Under the pieces are notes generated by a model. It ran no database searches. It saw nothing but the letters and a program-made list of their open reading frames with translations, and was not told the origin of the DNA. Shown here one piece after another: positions 29,139 to 40,582 of a DNA stretch of 64,000 nucleotides. This stretch comes from SZAS-103 sp038234715 (GTDB lineage: Bacteria > Pseudomonadota > Gammaproteobacteria > Xanthomonadales > Xanthomonadaceae), in assembly GCA_038234715.1 (NCBI GenBank), contig JBBQTD010000002.1:113004-177003 (forward strand). Direction: 5' to 3'. Position 1 is the first letter of the stretch. Each line of letters begins with the position of its first letter. The position numbers and the translations under genes are program-made.

Positions 29139-30065
29139 ATGCATCTGGAGGACTGGTCCTCCTGTTTGCGCGTACTCGCCGACCCGACCCGGGTGCGCCT
29201 GCTCTCATTGCTCGAACGCGAGGAATTGACCGTCGCCGAACTCGCCTCGGTGACCCGGCTCGCGCAGCCGCGCGTGTCCACCCACCTGGCGCGCTTGAAG
29301 GAAGCATCGCTCGTCCACGACCGGCGTGCCGGCGTATCGGCGTACTACCGTTTCAGCGACGACCTCGACGGCGCGGAAGCCGCGTTGTGGCGCGCATTGC
29401 GCGAAGGAACCGACGACCCTCTGCTGCGCCAGGACGCCGAACGCCTGCCAGCGGTGCTCGCGATGCGCGCAGCCGACCAGAACTGGGCCGATTCGGTCGC
29501 CGGCGACATGGAGCGGCACTATTCCCCCGGCCGCACCTGGGAAGCGATGGCGCGCGCGACCCTGCCCCTGCTGGTCCCAGGCGACGTGCTCGACATCGCG
29601 TCCGGCGACGGCGTGCTTGCCGAACTGCTTGCCCCGCACGCAACCAGTTATGTGTGCGTGGATGCAAGCGAACGCGTGGTCGCGGCCGCGCGCGAGCGGC
29701 TCAGGCCGCATCGCAACGTGCGCGTCCTGGTCGGCGACATGCATGCGCTGAAGCTGCCCGAGGCAAGCTTCGACCTTGCGTTGCTGATGCAGGCGCTGAC
29801 CTACTCCGAGCGCCCCGCGTCCGCGGTGGCCGAAGCCGCAAGACTGCTTCGCCCGGGCGGAAGGCTGGTGGTGACCAGTCTTGCGCGCCACGAACACCGC
29901 GAAGCGGTTGCGCCGTACGGACACGCCAACCTGGGCTTCAGTGCACGCGAGCTGGTGAAGATGGCCGAGAAGGCCAGGCTGCGCGTTGCATCGTGCGAAG
30001 CGCTGACCCGCGAAAAACGCGCGCCGCATTTTGAAGTCCTGTCCTTGCACGCGATGAAGCCTTGA
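29139..30065 (+). CDS. sahR: ArsR-type regulator fused to a methyltransferase domain (SahR-like)
   Basis: Likely repressor of methionine-cycle genes. Residues 1-90 are an ArsR winged helix (VLADPTRVRLLSLLEREELTVAELASVTRLAQPRVSTH) without a metal-site CxC motif. Residues 140-300 are a class I methyltransferase fold with motif I DIASGDGVLAELL. The SahR family described in proteobacteria has this fusion and is thought to sense S-adenosylhomocysteine through that domain, acting next to metH. The ATG at 29139 fits the ArsR N-terminus. Longer in-frame starts add unrelated residues. 308 residues. It lies 64 bases upstream of metH and on the same strand. Confidence 0.85.
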   Translation: MHLEDWSSCLRVLADPTRVRLLSLLEREELTVAELASVTRLAQPRVSTHLARLKEASLVHDRRAGVSAYYRFSDDLDGAEAALWRALREGTDDPLLRQDAERLPAVLAMRAADQNWADSVAGDMERHYSPGRTWEAMARATLPLLVPGDVLDIASGDGVLAELLAPHATSYVCVDASERVVAAARERLRPHRNVRVLVGDMHALKLPEASFDLALLMQALTYSERPASAVAEAARLLRPGGRLVVTSLARHEHREAVAPYGHANLGFSARELVKMAEKARLRVASCEALTREKRAPHFEVLSLHAMKP

Positions 30066-30129
30066 AAGGCGATTCATCGCATCCATCGCGCGAGCCAGCA
30101 TCCCAGCTGTTTCCAAGGGTCCACAAACC

Positions 30130-31226
30130 ATGACGACCAAACTGCCGTACAAGAATCCCGAACGCGTCGCCCGGCTCGAAGCCGACCTCGCCGCGCGCAT
30201 CCTGATCATCGACGGCGCAATGGGCACGATGATCCAGCAGCACGAGCTGCACGAGGCGGATTTCCGCGGAGAACGCTTCGTCGACGGAATCGACAGCCAG
30301 CACGACTACGGCCCCGCCGGGCCGGCGAAAGCCAGCCACGATCTCAAGGGCAACAACGACCTGCTGACCCTCACCTGCCCCGACCTCATCGGTGGCGTGC
30401 ATGCAGCGTACCTGGAAGCCGGCGCCGACCTGGTCGAGACCAACACGTTCAACAGCACATCGATCAGCCAGCTCGACTACGGCCTTGAGCACCTCGCGCA
30501 CGAACTCAATGAGGAAGGTGCGCGGATCGCCCGCGCCTGCTGCGACGATGCCGAGGTTAAGGATCCATCGCGCCTGCGCTACGTGATCGGCGTGCTCGGC
30601 CCCACCAGCCGCACCGCCTCGCTGAGCCCCGACGTCAACGACCCGGGCTTTCGCAACATCGATTTCGAAACCCTCGCCGCGGCGTATCGCGATGCGGCCC
30701 ACGGGCTGATCGCCGGCGGCGCCGACGTGCTGATGGTCGAGACCGTGTTCGACACGCTGAATGCAAAGGCCGCGTTGTTCGCGATCGACGATGTATTCGC
30801 CGAACTTGGGGTCCGCCTGCCGGTGATGGTTTCCGGCACGATCACCGACAAGTCCGGGCGCACGTTGTCCGGGCAGACCGCGGATGCGTTCTGGTATTCG
30901 CTGCGGCATGCGAAGCCGCTCGCGATCGGGCTCAATTGCGCGCTCGGCGCAAAGGATCTGCGCGCGTACGTGGACGTGCTGTCGGAAGTTGCCGACTGCC
31001 AGATCAGTTGCCATCCCAATGCGGGACTCCCGAACGCGTTCGGCGGCTACGACGAAACGCCTGCCGACATGGCGCGGATGCTGCGCGAATTCGCCCAGTC
31101 CGGCCTGCTGAATTTGGTCGGCGGCTGCTGCGGCACCACGCCTGCGCACATCAACGCGATCGCCAACGCCGTCGCCGACCTGCCGCCGCGCGCGTTGCCT
31201 TCAACCCAAGACAAGGCGCAAGCCGC

Positions 31227-31230
<4 letters not shown>
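30130..31230 (+). CDS. metH: methionine synthase, homocysteine-binding subunit (N-terminal part of MetH)
   Basis: Zn-dependent homocysteine S-methyltransferase domain of cobalamin-dependent methionine synthase as a stand-alone 366-residue protein. Motifs: ILIIDGAMGTMIQ near the start, the zinc ligands in IGLNCALGA (about residue 270) and GGCCGTTPAHI (about residue 331). In E. coli this is the first quarter of a single 1227-residue protein. Here the stop overlaps the ATG of the next gene, which encodes the remaining domains, so this is a true two-gene arrangement and not a frameshift. To my knowledge this split is common in Xanthomonadales. The two products must associate to carry methyl from folate via cobalamin to homocysteine. 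Confidence 0.95.
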
Positions 31231-34019
<2,789 letters not shown>

Positions 34020-34034
34020 CCGCTGGCCCCAGAC

Positions 34035-34706
34035 ATGACCGCGCATCCGACCAGCAACGCCGAATTCATCGAACAGCATGCCGGACCTGCGCGGATCGTG
34101 CTGTGCGGTGGACGCCAGCTCATCAACAAGCTGATCCGCAAGGCCCAGGGGCCCTTGACCGATGACGGGCACCGCGCCCTGTGGTCGCATGCTTTCGTGT
34201 TCAGCGAGCGGCGCATCGATGGCCATTGGTGGGTGGTCGAATCGGACCTCGACATGCGTTATCGGCAGATTCGCCTGGGCCTGCAGGAAAATCGCATCGA
34301 CCGCTATTTCGATGCCACGGAATTCCCGAATATTGCGATCCTCGATTTCGGACTCGACGCACAGCAGACACGCAAGGTGCAACAGCGTGCGCTCGAGCTA
34401 CTGGCCGGATTGTCGACCTATTCGCTGGCTGAACTGGTTGGAACCCTGCTGTCCCTGCACAGCAACCGCCTGCGCAGGCGCGAGAACCTGCTGTCGAAGG
34501 AAGGCGCGATGTATTGCTCGGCGATGGTGCAGGACTGCTACGCCGCCGCTGGCATCGCGTTCCAGCCGGGCATCCACGGCAAGAACATCGCACCGCACGA
34601 CATCGAGAAGTCGCCTGTTGCGCACGCGACGCACCGCCTGGTGCGCGACCCGCATATGAAGGCGCGGCCACGAACCGGCTTCAGGTTGAAGAAGGCCAGC
34701 GACTGA
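34035..34706 (+). CDS. YiiX-like permuted papain-fold protein (tentative)
   Basis: 223 residues, no signal peptide, 15 bases after metH. Probable relative of the YiiX/NlpC-P60 circularly permuted papain fold, in which the catalytic His precedes the Cys. LWSHAFVFSE supplies a histidine, followed by WWVVESDLD with an acidic residue, and later GAMYCSAMVQDCYAAAG supplies the candidate nucleophile Cys. Such proteins act on peptides, amides or lipids; substrate unknown. The match is by motif order only. It could equally be an uncharacterised family of that fold. Position behind metH may allow read-through transcription but gives no functional hint. Confidence 0.6.
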   Translation: MTAHPTSNAEFIEQHAGPARIVLCGGRQLINKLIRKAQGPLTDDGHRALWSHAFVFSERRIDGHWWVVESDLDMRYRQIRLGLQENRIDRYFDATEFPNIAILDFGLDAQQTRKVQQRALELLAGLSTYSLAELVGTLLSLHSNRLRRRENLLSKEGAMYCSAMVQDCYAAAGIAFQPGIHGKNIAPHDIEKSPVAHATHRLVRDPHMKARPRTGFRLKKASD

Positions 34707-34766
34707 AATCCGTCGTTCCGGGATGATGCGCATCGCATGACCCAACCATGACGACGTGCCGGATGC

Positions 34767-36044
34767 TCAGAACACGAACATCCCGACCGCCGCGCCGAAC
34801 ATCACGACGGTGGTAACGCCGACGACCCAGCGCGTTGTGATCGAGCTTGTCTGTCCGTGCATGACACGCTTGTCGGTGGCGATCAGCAACAGCGCGACGA
34901 GCAGGAATGGCGCGAGCAGCCCATTGACGATCGCCGACCAGTACAACGCCTTGATCGGATCGACCTTGAACAGGTTCATTGCCGCACCGGAAACCGTTGC
35001 GAGGATGAACACGCAGTAGAACGAAATCGCGTTGTTGAATTTCTCGTCGAGCCCATAAGCCCAGTCGAACGTTTCGGCAAATGCATACGCCGCCGATCCG
35101 GCGAGCGTGGGAATCGCAAGCAGCCCGGTGCCGACCAGGCCAATGGTGTACAGGAAATAGGCGTAGTCGCCAGCCAGGGGACGCAGTGCCTCGGCGGCCT
35201 GGCGCGTGCTGTCGATCTTGACGATGCCGTGCGCGTGCAGGGTCAGCGCGGTGGTGAGGATGATGAAGAACATCACCACGTTCGAAAACAGCGTGCCTAC
35301 GCCGATGTCGATGCGACGGTCCTGGAGTTCGCGGCGTGTCGCTCCGCGCCGACTGATCAGCATCTGCCGGCCCATCGCCTTTTCCTCCTCGACCTCCTGC
35401 CCTGCCTGCCAGTAGAAGAGGTACGGACTGATCGTCGTGCCGAGGATCGCGACGAGTGCGCCCCACGCAGCGCCGCTGTGCGGAAGCACCGGAACCACCG
35501 TGTCGTGCAGGACATGGATCCAGTTCGGCTTGATCAGGAATGCGGCAATAACGTAAGCGAACAACGCCAGCGCAAGCCACTTCAGCACGTTCGCGATCTG
35601 GTGGTAGCGCAACCAGATGGTGGCTGCGCAGATGCCAAGGCCGAGCACCCAGACCCAGACATGCGAAGAACCCGCACCGAGCATTTCGGTTGCGTCGGCC
35701 ATTCCCGACAGGTCCGACGCGATGTTGATCGTGTTGGCGATGAGCAGTGCGAGGGAAAACACCGCCACAATCCAGCGCGGAAATTTCTCGCGGAACGCGC
35801 CCGCCAACCCCATTCCGGTCACCATCCCGACGCGTGCGCACATCATCTGCACGCAACCCATCAGCGGCCAGGTTAGCCACGCCGCCCACAGGAACGAGGT
35901 TCCGAATTGCGCGCCGACCACCGAATAAGTGGCGATGCCGGACGGATCGTCGTCGGCCGCGCCGGTGGTAACGCCCGGTCCCAATGCCCCAAACAGACGC
36001 CGGAGCATGCCTGGCTTTGCCGGCTTGCTGGCCGATTTCACCAC
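34767..36044 (-). CDS. Nramp-like divalent metal transporter
   Basis: Polytopic inner-membrane transporter of 425 residues with about 11 hydrophobic helices. GPGVTTGAADDDPSGIATYS in the first helix aligns with the DPGN unwound metal-binding segment of Nramp proteins but reads DPSG. The helix-6 region (NVVMFFIILTTALTLHAHG) lacks the canonical MPH methionine. Members with these changes form a divergent clade that includes Mg2+-selective Nramp-related transporters, so manganese may not be the substrate. The start codon overlaps the last bases of the DUF2058 gene, so the two are co-transcribed. Confidence 0.85.
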   Translation of the reverse strand: MVKSASKPAKPGMLRRLFGALGPGVTTGAADDDPSGIATYSVVGAQFGTSFLWAAWLTWPLMGCVQMMCARVGMVTGMGLAGAFREKFPRWIVAVFSLALLIANTINIASDLSGMADATEMLGAGSSHVWVWVLGLGICAATIWLRYHQIANVLKWLALALFAYVIAAFLIKPNWIHVLHDTVVPVLPHSGAAWGALVAILGTTISPYLFYWQAGQEVEEEKAMGRQMLISRRGATRRELQDRRIDIGVGTLFSNVVMFFIILTTALTLHAHGIVKIDSTRQAAEALRPLAGDYAYFLYTIGLVGTGLLAIPTLAGSAAYAFAETFDWAYGLDEKFNNAISFYCVFILATVSGAAMNLFKVDPIKALYWSAIVNGLLAPFLLVALLLIATDKRVMHGQTSSITTRWVVGVTTVVMFGAAVGMFVF

Positions 36045-36808
36045 ACCAGGTCGTCCGGGACGCGATACAGAGGATCGGCATAGGGATCGTCCGCTGCCGG
36101 CGCGGTCGGGTCGACCAGGAGTGCGAGCAGGCTGGGCAAGATGGCCTGCACATCGCGCGCGAGCGCAGCATCGACCAGCAGGTAGCGACCATCGAGCTGC
36201 ACGACGCCAAGGTCGCCGGCGTTGAGCGACTTCAATTGGACATCGGTCACGTGAACGCGACGGATCTTGCCGTTGTACTCGAAGTGGCGCACGTGTTCGG
36301 CATCGGCCGCATTGAGCGTCTTGTCCTTGAGCAGCTCGGCGACCTTTGCCTTGGCTTCGCGCTTGATGCTTGCGGCCTCCTGCTTGAGTCGTTCGGCCTC
36401 GATACGTTCAGCCTTTTCGTTCTGCGCACGAATTGCATAGGCCTTGGCGAGATCGATCTCCTCGCGCGTACGTTGCGGCGGCGGCTCGCGGCGCGGTCGA
36501 TCGGGGCGTACACCTGGCTCCGTGCGTGGATTCGGGGCGGCACTTGCAGGCGTATGGGACGGATTGCGCGTCTGGGTCGCTGGACGTTGCGCCGGCAGAC
36601 GTTGCGGTGGATGCCGCTGGTTGGGATGGCGCGAAGCATCGTTCCGTTCGGGCCTGGACGCAGAGCGATCCCTCGCGTCACCCGCTCCCGGCCGCGACCG
36701 GCTGTGTTCGCGCGGATCCTTCATGTCATGTTGCCGCGGCTGTCGCGGCGGCTCGGGTGCCGGCTTGAAGCCCAGCCCAAGCAACAGGTCTTTCATGGAA
36801 TTGCTCAT
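36038..36808 (-). CDS. DUF2058 family protein
   Basis: 256-residue soluble protein of the DUF2058 (YaiL) family. It begins MSNSMKDLLLGLGFKP, the family's N-terminal signature. The middle (about residues 25-110) is a disordered stretch rich in Arg, Pro, Ser and His, followed by a charged helix (EEIDLAKAYAIRAQNEKAERIEAERLK split over residues 112-140). The conserved C-terminal domain has NAADAEHVRHFEYNGKIRRV and LVDAALARDVQAILP. The family is annotated as nucleoprotein or polynucleotide-associated without a settled role. The basic disordered part fits nucleic-acid contact. It overlaps the transporter gene downstream by 7 bases. Confidence 0.88.
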   Translation of the reverse strand: MSNSMKDLLLGLGFKPAPEPPRQPRQHDMKDPREHSRSRPGAGDARDRSASRPERNDASRHPNQRHPPQRLPAQRPATQTRNPSHTPASAAPNPRTEPGVRPDRPRREPPPQRTREEIDLAKAYAIRAQNEKAERIEAERLKQEAASIKREAKAKVAELLKDKTLNAADAEHVRHFEYNGKIRRVHVTDVQLKSLNAGDLGVVQLDGRYLLVDAALARDVQAILPSLLALLVDPTAPAADDPYADPLYRVPDDLVW

Positions 36809-36895
36809 GCTGGATCCCGACGGGGTGCGAAGCGGCTTCGTCAGATGCGAAGCCGGGTGGTTCGGCTGCCATGCGCGAACGCAGTTGCGATGGCA

Positions 36896-37120
36896 TCAAT
36901 AATGCGGAGGTGGCGGTTCTTCCTGGGTGTCGCCAGGGATCATTCCGCGCAGCTCACCAACGTCGGCCAATGCGCGTTCGAGGCGTGCGCGGTCGCGCGC
37001 CGACTCCATGCGTGCATCGGCCAGCGCGTCGCTCATCTCGATCAGCGTTCGCTCGATGAAGGCAATCCTCGTCTCAAGGTCGATCAGGCGTTCCAGCATG
37101 CGCGTGGTTTCCGCTTTCAT
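36896..37120 (-). CDS. slyX: SlyX family protein
   Basis: 74-residue coiled-coil protein. Heptad-like segment LERLIDLETRIAFIERTLIE, then a charged helix, and the family's C-terminal hallmark PPPPHY. SlyX has no settled function. The ATG overlaps the ugd stop (ATGA). Frames that extend further upstream run through the ugd gene and are not real. Confidence 0.9.
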   Translation of the reverse strand: MKAETTRMLERLIDLETRIAFIERTLIEMSDALADARMESARDRARLERALADVGELRGMIPGDTQEEPPPPHY

Positions 37121-38457
37121 GGCTGCCGCACCGATCGGCCGCGACCGATGCCGTAGTAAGCAAGGCCCGCCGCTTCCACGGCAACGGGATCGTAGATGTT
37201 GCGACCATCGAAGATCGCCTTGTCGCGCAGACGCGCCGCAACCTCCGCGAAGTCCGGGCTCCAGAATGCCTTCCACTCCGTGACAACGATCAGCGCGTCC
37301 GCACCTTCGAGCGCCTCGGCCGGAGTGGTGCAAAGGGTCAGGTCGTCGCGCTCGCCGAACACGCGCCTCGCCTCGTCCATCGCCTCCGGGTCGTACGCGC
37401 GCACCGATGCGCCTACTCTCCACAAACCTTCCAGCAATGTGCGGCTGGGCGCTTCGCGCATATCGTCGGTGTTGGGTTTGAAGGCAAGGCCCCACAACGC
37501 AAACCGCTTGCCCGCGAGGTCTTGCCCGAAGTGCGCTTGCACGAGTTCGAACAACCGGGATTTCTGGGCGCGGTTCACCGCCTCCACCGCAGACAGGATG
37601 CGCGCCGCGTAGCCGTGCTGTTTCGCGATGTAGTCCAGCGCCTGCACATCCTTCGGGAAGCACGAGCCGCCATAACCGGCGCCCGGATAGATGAAGGCAT
37701 AGCCAATACGCGGGTCCGAGCCAATCCCGTGGCGCACCATCTCGATGTCGGCGCCGACCCGCTCGGCGATGTTCGCCATCTCGTTCATGAAGGAGATCTT
37801 GGTCGCGAGCATCGCGTTCGCGGCGTATTTCGTCAGCTCGGCCGAGCGCATGTCCATGACCACAATGCGCTCGTGGTTGCGGTTGAACGGCGCGTACAGG
37901 CGCTTCATTTCCTCGATCGCATGCGCCGCGTCGGTGCCGATGATGATGCGGTCGGGGCGCATGCAGTCCTTGACCGCATCGCCTTCCTTGAGGAATTCGG
38001 GATTCGAAACGACATCGAACGCAATGTCCAACGCGCGCACGGCCAGTTGCGCGGCAATGGCTTCGCGCACGCGATCGCCGGTTCCGACCGGTACGGTGGA
38101 CTTGTCGACGATGACAGCCGGGCGATCGAGGTGCTGGCCGATCATGCGCGCGACTTCGAGCACATGGCGCAGGTCCGCGCTGCCGTCCTCGTCCGGCGGC
38201 GTGCCGACCGCGATGAACAGGATGTCGCCGTGCGCCACGCCGGCCGCCGAATCGGTGCTGAAACGCAACCGCCCGGCAGCCTGGTTCGCCCTGACCATTT
38301 CCTCAAGCCCGGGCTCGAAGATCGGCACCACGCCCCTGCGCAAGCCATCGATCTTTGCCTCATCGATATCGACGCAGACCACGTCATTGCCGACTTCCGC
38401 CAGACATGCCCCGGTCACCAGTCCTACATATCCGGTCCCGAACAGGGTCACGCGCAT
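37117..38457 (-). CDS. ugd: UDP-glucose 6-dehydrogenase
   Basis: Oxidises UDP-glucose to UDP-glucuronate with two NAD, feeding exopolysaccharide or lipid A modification. 446 residues. MRVTLFGTGYVGLVTGACLAE is the NAD-binding Rossmann start. VDKSTVPVGTG and VVSNPEFLKEGDAV follow, then the catalytic cysteine in GAGYGGSCFPKDVQAL (about residue 262) and WGLAFKPNTDDMREAPS. The ATG at 38457 has a GGAGAG ribosome site and begins the conserved N-terminus. An upstream in-frame ATG at 38472 adds five residues. Coupled to slyX by overlap. Confidence 0.95.
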   Translation of the reverse strand: MRVTLFGTGYVGLVTGACLAEVGNDVVCVDIDEAKIDGLRRGVVPIFEPGLEEMVRANQAAGRLRFSTDSAAGVAHGDILFIAVGTPPDEDGSADLRHVLEVARMIGQHLDRPAVIVDKSTVPVGTGDRVREAIAAQLAVRALDIAFDVVSNPEFLKEGDAVKDCMRPDRIIIGTDAAHAIEEMKRLYAPFNRNHERIVVMDMRSAELTKYAANAMLATKISFMNEMANIAERVGADIEMVRHGIGSDPRIGYAFIYPGAGYGGSCFPKDVQALDYIAKQHGYAARILSAVEAVNRAQKSRLFELVQAHFGQDLAGKRFALWGLAFKPNTDDMREAPSRTLLEGLWRVGASVRAYDPEAMDEARRVFGERDDLTLCTTPAEALEGADALIVVTEWKAFWSPDFAEVAARLRDKAIFDGRNIYDPVAVEAAGLAYYGIGRGRSVRQP

Positions 38458-38478
38458 CGCACTCTCCAGCAATCAATC

Positions 38479-38504
38479 GACCATCCTGCAATGACAGGAT
38501 GGTC
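38479..38504. terminator. hairpin between fkp and ugd, possible terminator
   Basis: Perfect 10-base arms GACCATCCTG and CAGGATGGTC around a 6-base loop. On the minus strand it follows the FKBP gene by about 90 bases and precedes ugd by 22 bases. No T-run follows, so it may be a leader hairpin of ugd instead. Confidence 0.5.
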
Positions 38505-38590
38505 GTGATGCATTACAGCCAATCGGCGTGCTGGCGGACTGCACTGCGGTCGCGTTGACCGCTGTTTCAGCCAGCCGACACCTGTCCTGC

Positions 38591-39322
38591 TTACTTGTTG
38601 CCGATCGAGAGCAGTTCGATCTCGAAGTGCAGCGTCGCGTTCGGCCCGATCGGGCCGCCCGCGCCAGTGCCCTTGGCACCATAGCCCAGCGTCGAGGGGA
38701 TCCAGAACTCGTATTTGCTGCCGACTGGCATCAACTGCACGCCTTCGGTCCAGCCCGAGATCACGCTATTGAGCGCCATCACGATCGGACCACCATTCTT
38801 TTCGGAACTATCGAAGACCTTGCCGTCGAGCGTGCTTCCGACGTAGTTGACCTTGACGCTGTCGGTAGCCTTCGGCTTCGGACCGGTACCTACCTTGAGC
38901 ACCTTGTACTGCAGTCCCGAAACGCTGGTCTTGACTCCAGGCTTGCCCTTGTTTGCCGCCAGAAACGCGGCTCCTTCGGTTTGGTTCCTGGTGCCCACGG
39001 CCTGCTGATCAGCGGCCTGGCGCGCCTTCACCTTTTGGCCGAAAGCCGTCAGCACGGCCTGCGCCTCGGGAATCGTCATCATCGGCTGCCCTCCGGAAAG
39101 ACCCGTGGAGATCGCGCGCGTGAGCACCGAGGCGTCCACATCGCCTTTGACCTGTTCGAGCGAAGCGGCCATCTGCATGCCGATTGCATAGCTGACCCTT
39201 TCCTTTTCGGTCGTCAATCCAGGTTTGGCGGCTGGGGCAGGAGCTGCGCATGCGACGGCGGAAAAGGCAAAAGCGAGTACTGCGCCTGCAACAGGCGCGG
39301 TGCGACGTGAATAAAACTGCAT
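38591..39322 (-). CDS. FKBP-type peptidyl-prolyl isomerase, exported
   Basis: Periplasmic or membrane-anchored proline isomerase of the Mip/FkpA group, 243 residues. Signal segment VAGAVLAFAFSAVACA (residues 11-26) could be cleaved by signal peptidase I or, less clearly, give a lipid-modified Cys. The dimerisation domain (ERVSYAIGMQMAASLEQVK and the long helix with EAQAVLTAFGQKVKARQAAD) is followed by the FKBP domain with VKVNYVGSTLDGKVFDSS, VISGWTEGVQLMPVGSKYEF, IPSTLGYG and a closing LHFEIELLSI. The Met at 39322 starts the signal peptide; the longer frame is not supported. Confidence 0.92.
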   Translation of the reverse strand: MQFYSRRTAPVAGAVLAFAFSAVACAAPAPAAKPGLTTEKERVSYAIGMQMAASLEQVKGDVDASVLTRAISTGLSGGQPMMTIPEAQAVLTAFGQKVKARQAADQQAVGTRNQTEGAAFLAANKGKPGVKTSVSGLQYKVLKVGTGPKPKATDSVKVNYVGSTLDGKVFDSSEKNGGPIVMALNSVISGWTEGVQLMPVGSKYEFWIPSTLGYGAKGTGAGGPIGPNATLHFEIELLSIGNK

Positions 39323-39526
39323 GGAGTGCTCCGGAATGACGGGGACTGAGAATGTGGGGATCACGTGAACATGGCACCATCGCGGGTACCAGTCGGCTAT
39401 TGTCGCGGCGAAAGCCCGCAGCGGCAATGGCGGCCTGTGAGACAACCCTTCGCGCTTCAGGTTCCCTTGCCCCGGTGCAGCCGGGAAATCGTTGCCGCGC
39501 CGTCGTCAATTGGGGAGCAAACGCGG

Positions 39527-40027
39527 ATGGATACCCTGCTCGAACTCGAAGCAGCACGCGCGCGCAATCCGCAGAGCTTCGAGCCAGGTTCGGATGCTGA
39601 AACTGCCGCACTCAAGCGTTTTGCGGACTTCTTCGGTGATTTCGCGCCCGGTCGCGTCGCGCGCCTGCTCGACGCCACGTATGCCGCCGATGTCTATTTC
39701 AACGACAACCTCAAGGCCGTCCGCGGCTCGACGGAACTTGCGCGTTACCTGGACGAGAGCGCCGGCGGTGTTGAGGATTGCCGCGTCACCATCGAGGACG
39801 TGACCCGCAACAAGGACGGCGACTACCTCGTGCGCTGGAGAATGCTGATCCGGTTCCGCAAGTTCGCCAAGGGCCGCGATACCTGGACCGTGGGTATCAC
39901 CCATCTGCGCTTTGCCGCCGACGGTCGCGTTGCCTACCACCAGGACTACTGGGATTCCGCCCTCGGCATCTACCAGCACATCCCGTTGCTTGGCGCAGCG
40001 ATCCGCGCGATCCGGCGCAGGTTCTGA
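39527..40027 (+). CDS. NTF2/SnoaL-like fold protein
   Basis: 166 residues, cytosolic, starting at an ATG with GGGGAG ten bases upstream. The pattern ALKRFADFFGDFAPGRVARLLDATYAADVYFND, then DNLKAVRGSTELARYL, then a pair of beta strands (DYLVRWRMLIRFRKFAKGRDTWTVG) and HLRFAADGRVAYHQDYWD is typical of the cone-shaped NTF2-like superfamily, in which the pocket binds or converts small hydrophobic molecules. No specific reaction can be named. Divergent from the FKBP gene. A hairpin lies after its stop. Confidence 0.8.
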   Translation: MDTLLELEAARARNPQSFEPGSDAETAALKRFADFFGDFAPGRVARLLDATYAADVYFNDNLKAVRGSTELARYLDESAGGVEDCRVTIEDVTRNKDGDYLVRWRMLIRFRKFAKGRDTWTVGITHLRFAADGRVAYHQDYWDSALGIYQHIPLLGAAIRAIRRRF

Positions 40028-40093
40028 CCACTGCAGCTAGCGTCCAGAGGCACCCGAACACGGGCAGTGCATGCGCCTCCCACGAGTCGTGTG

Positions 40094-40114
40094 CCCCGAA
40101 CAGTCGCTTCGGGG
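40094..40114 (+). terminator. weak terminator-like hairpin
   Basis: Arms CCCCGAA and TTCGGGG with a 7-base loop, 67 bases after the NTF2-like gene. The following bases (GGCTTCC) are a poor T-run, so termination efficiency is doubtful. Confidence 0.4.
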
Positions 40115-40189
40115 GGCTTCCGCGAACCTGCGTTGCGACCCATCCGCAGCCGCGTCTATGTCTTTAGTTGGGGTGAAACAGCTCAAGCG

Positions 40190-40234
40190 GGTGTTGACAT
40201 GGTCGATCTTGGTGTTATAGTTCACTACAACACC
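40190..40234 (+). promoter_or_regulatory. promoter and YtrA-type operator of the gntR-ABC operon
   Basis: TTGACA (40194-40199), 16-base spacer and TATAGT (40216-40221) form a strong sigma-70 promoter. The 24-base palindrome GGTGTT-ATA-n6-TAC-AACACC (40211-40234) covers the -10 box. A further GGTGTT half-site at 40190, exactly 21 bases upstream, overlaps the -35. A repressor bound here would occlude RNA polymerase. Autoregulation by the GntR protein encoded just downstream is the natural reading. The same palindrome lies over the RND operon promoter at 6433-6456. Confidence 0.8.
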
Positions 40235-40266
40235 TAACCCATACCTCACCCACCAGGGAGTGCGTC

Positions 40267-40581
40267 ATGTACAGCAAGACCCGGAACACGCTGACCGCGC
40301 TAGTCGCCGCGTCGCTGTTCGTCGTCTCCGGATGGCTGTTCGGCCATCCGGTTGCCATGTCCGAAGCACCCCAGCCGCAAGCGACACTGAACAGCTCCCT
40401 GGCGGGCACGGGGCTGCCGGACGCGAACCTGTTCATTTCGGGCGTCGTGGACGCGCGCCTTTCCGCTCCGCGCCTCGCGCAAGTCTCGAGCACGATGCAA
40501 ACGCGCCGCGCCAACCGGCTGAGCCTCGCGATGCCCTACTACTCCTTCGCGATGCTCATGCCGCAGCACAGGACCTACTGA
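40267..40581 (+). CDS. small exported protein of unknown function
   Basis: First gene of the regulator-ABC operon, 104 residues. One hydrophobic N-terminal segment (TALVAASLFVVSGWLFG, about residues 10-26) acts as signal or anchor. The remainder is Ser/Ala/Leu-rich with no cysteine and a Met- and Tyr-rich end (MPYYSFAMLMPQHRTY). I recognise no family. Its stop is 1 base before the gntR start, so it is translated with the regulator and may be a membrane partner or small signal of the transporter. The start follows an AGGGAG ribosome site. Confidence 0.75.
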   Translation: MYSKTRNTLTALVAASLFVVSGWLFGHPVAMSEAPQPQATLNSSLAGTGLPDANLFISGVVDARLSAPRLAQVSSTMQTRRANRLSLAMPYYSFAMLMPQHRTY

Positions 40582-40582
40582 C

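Noticed and set aside
30936..31226. Longer N-terminus for the second metH gene
   Set aside because: The in-frame upstream sequence overlaps the first gene in another frame and is Arg-rich shadow. The ATG at 31227 begins the conserved domain.
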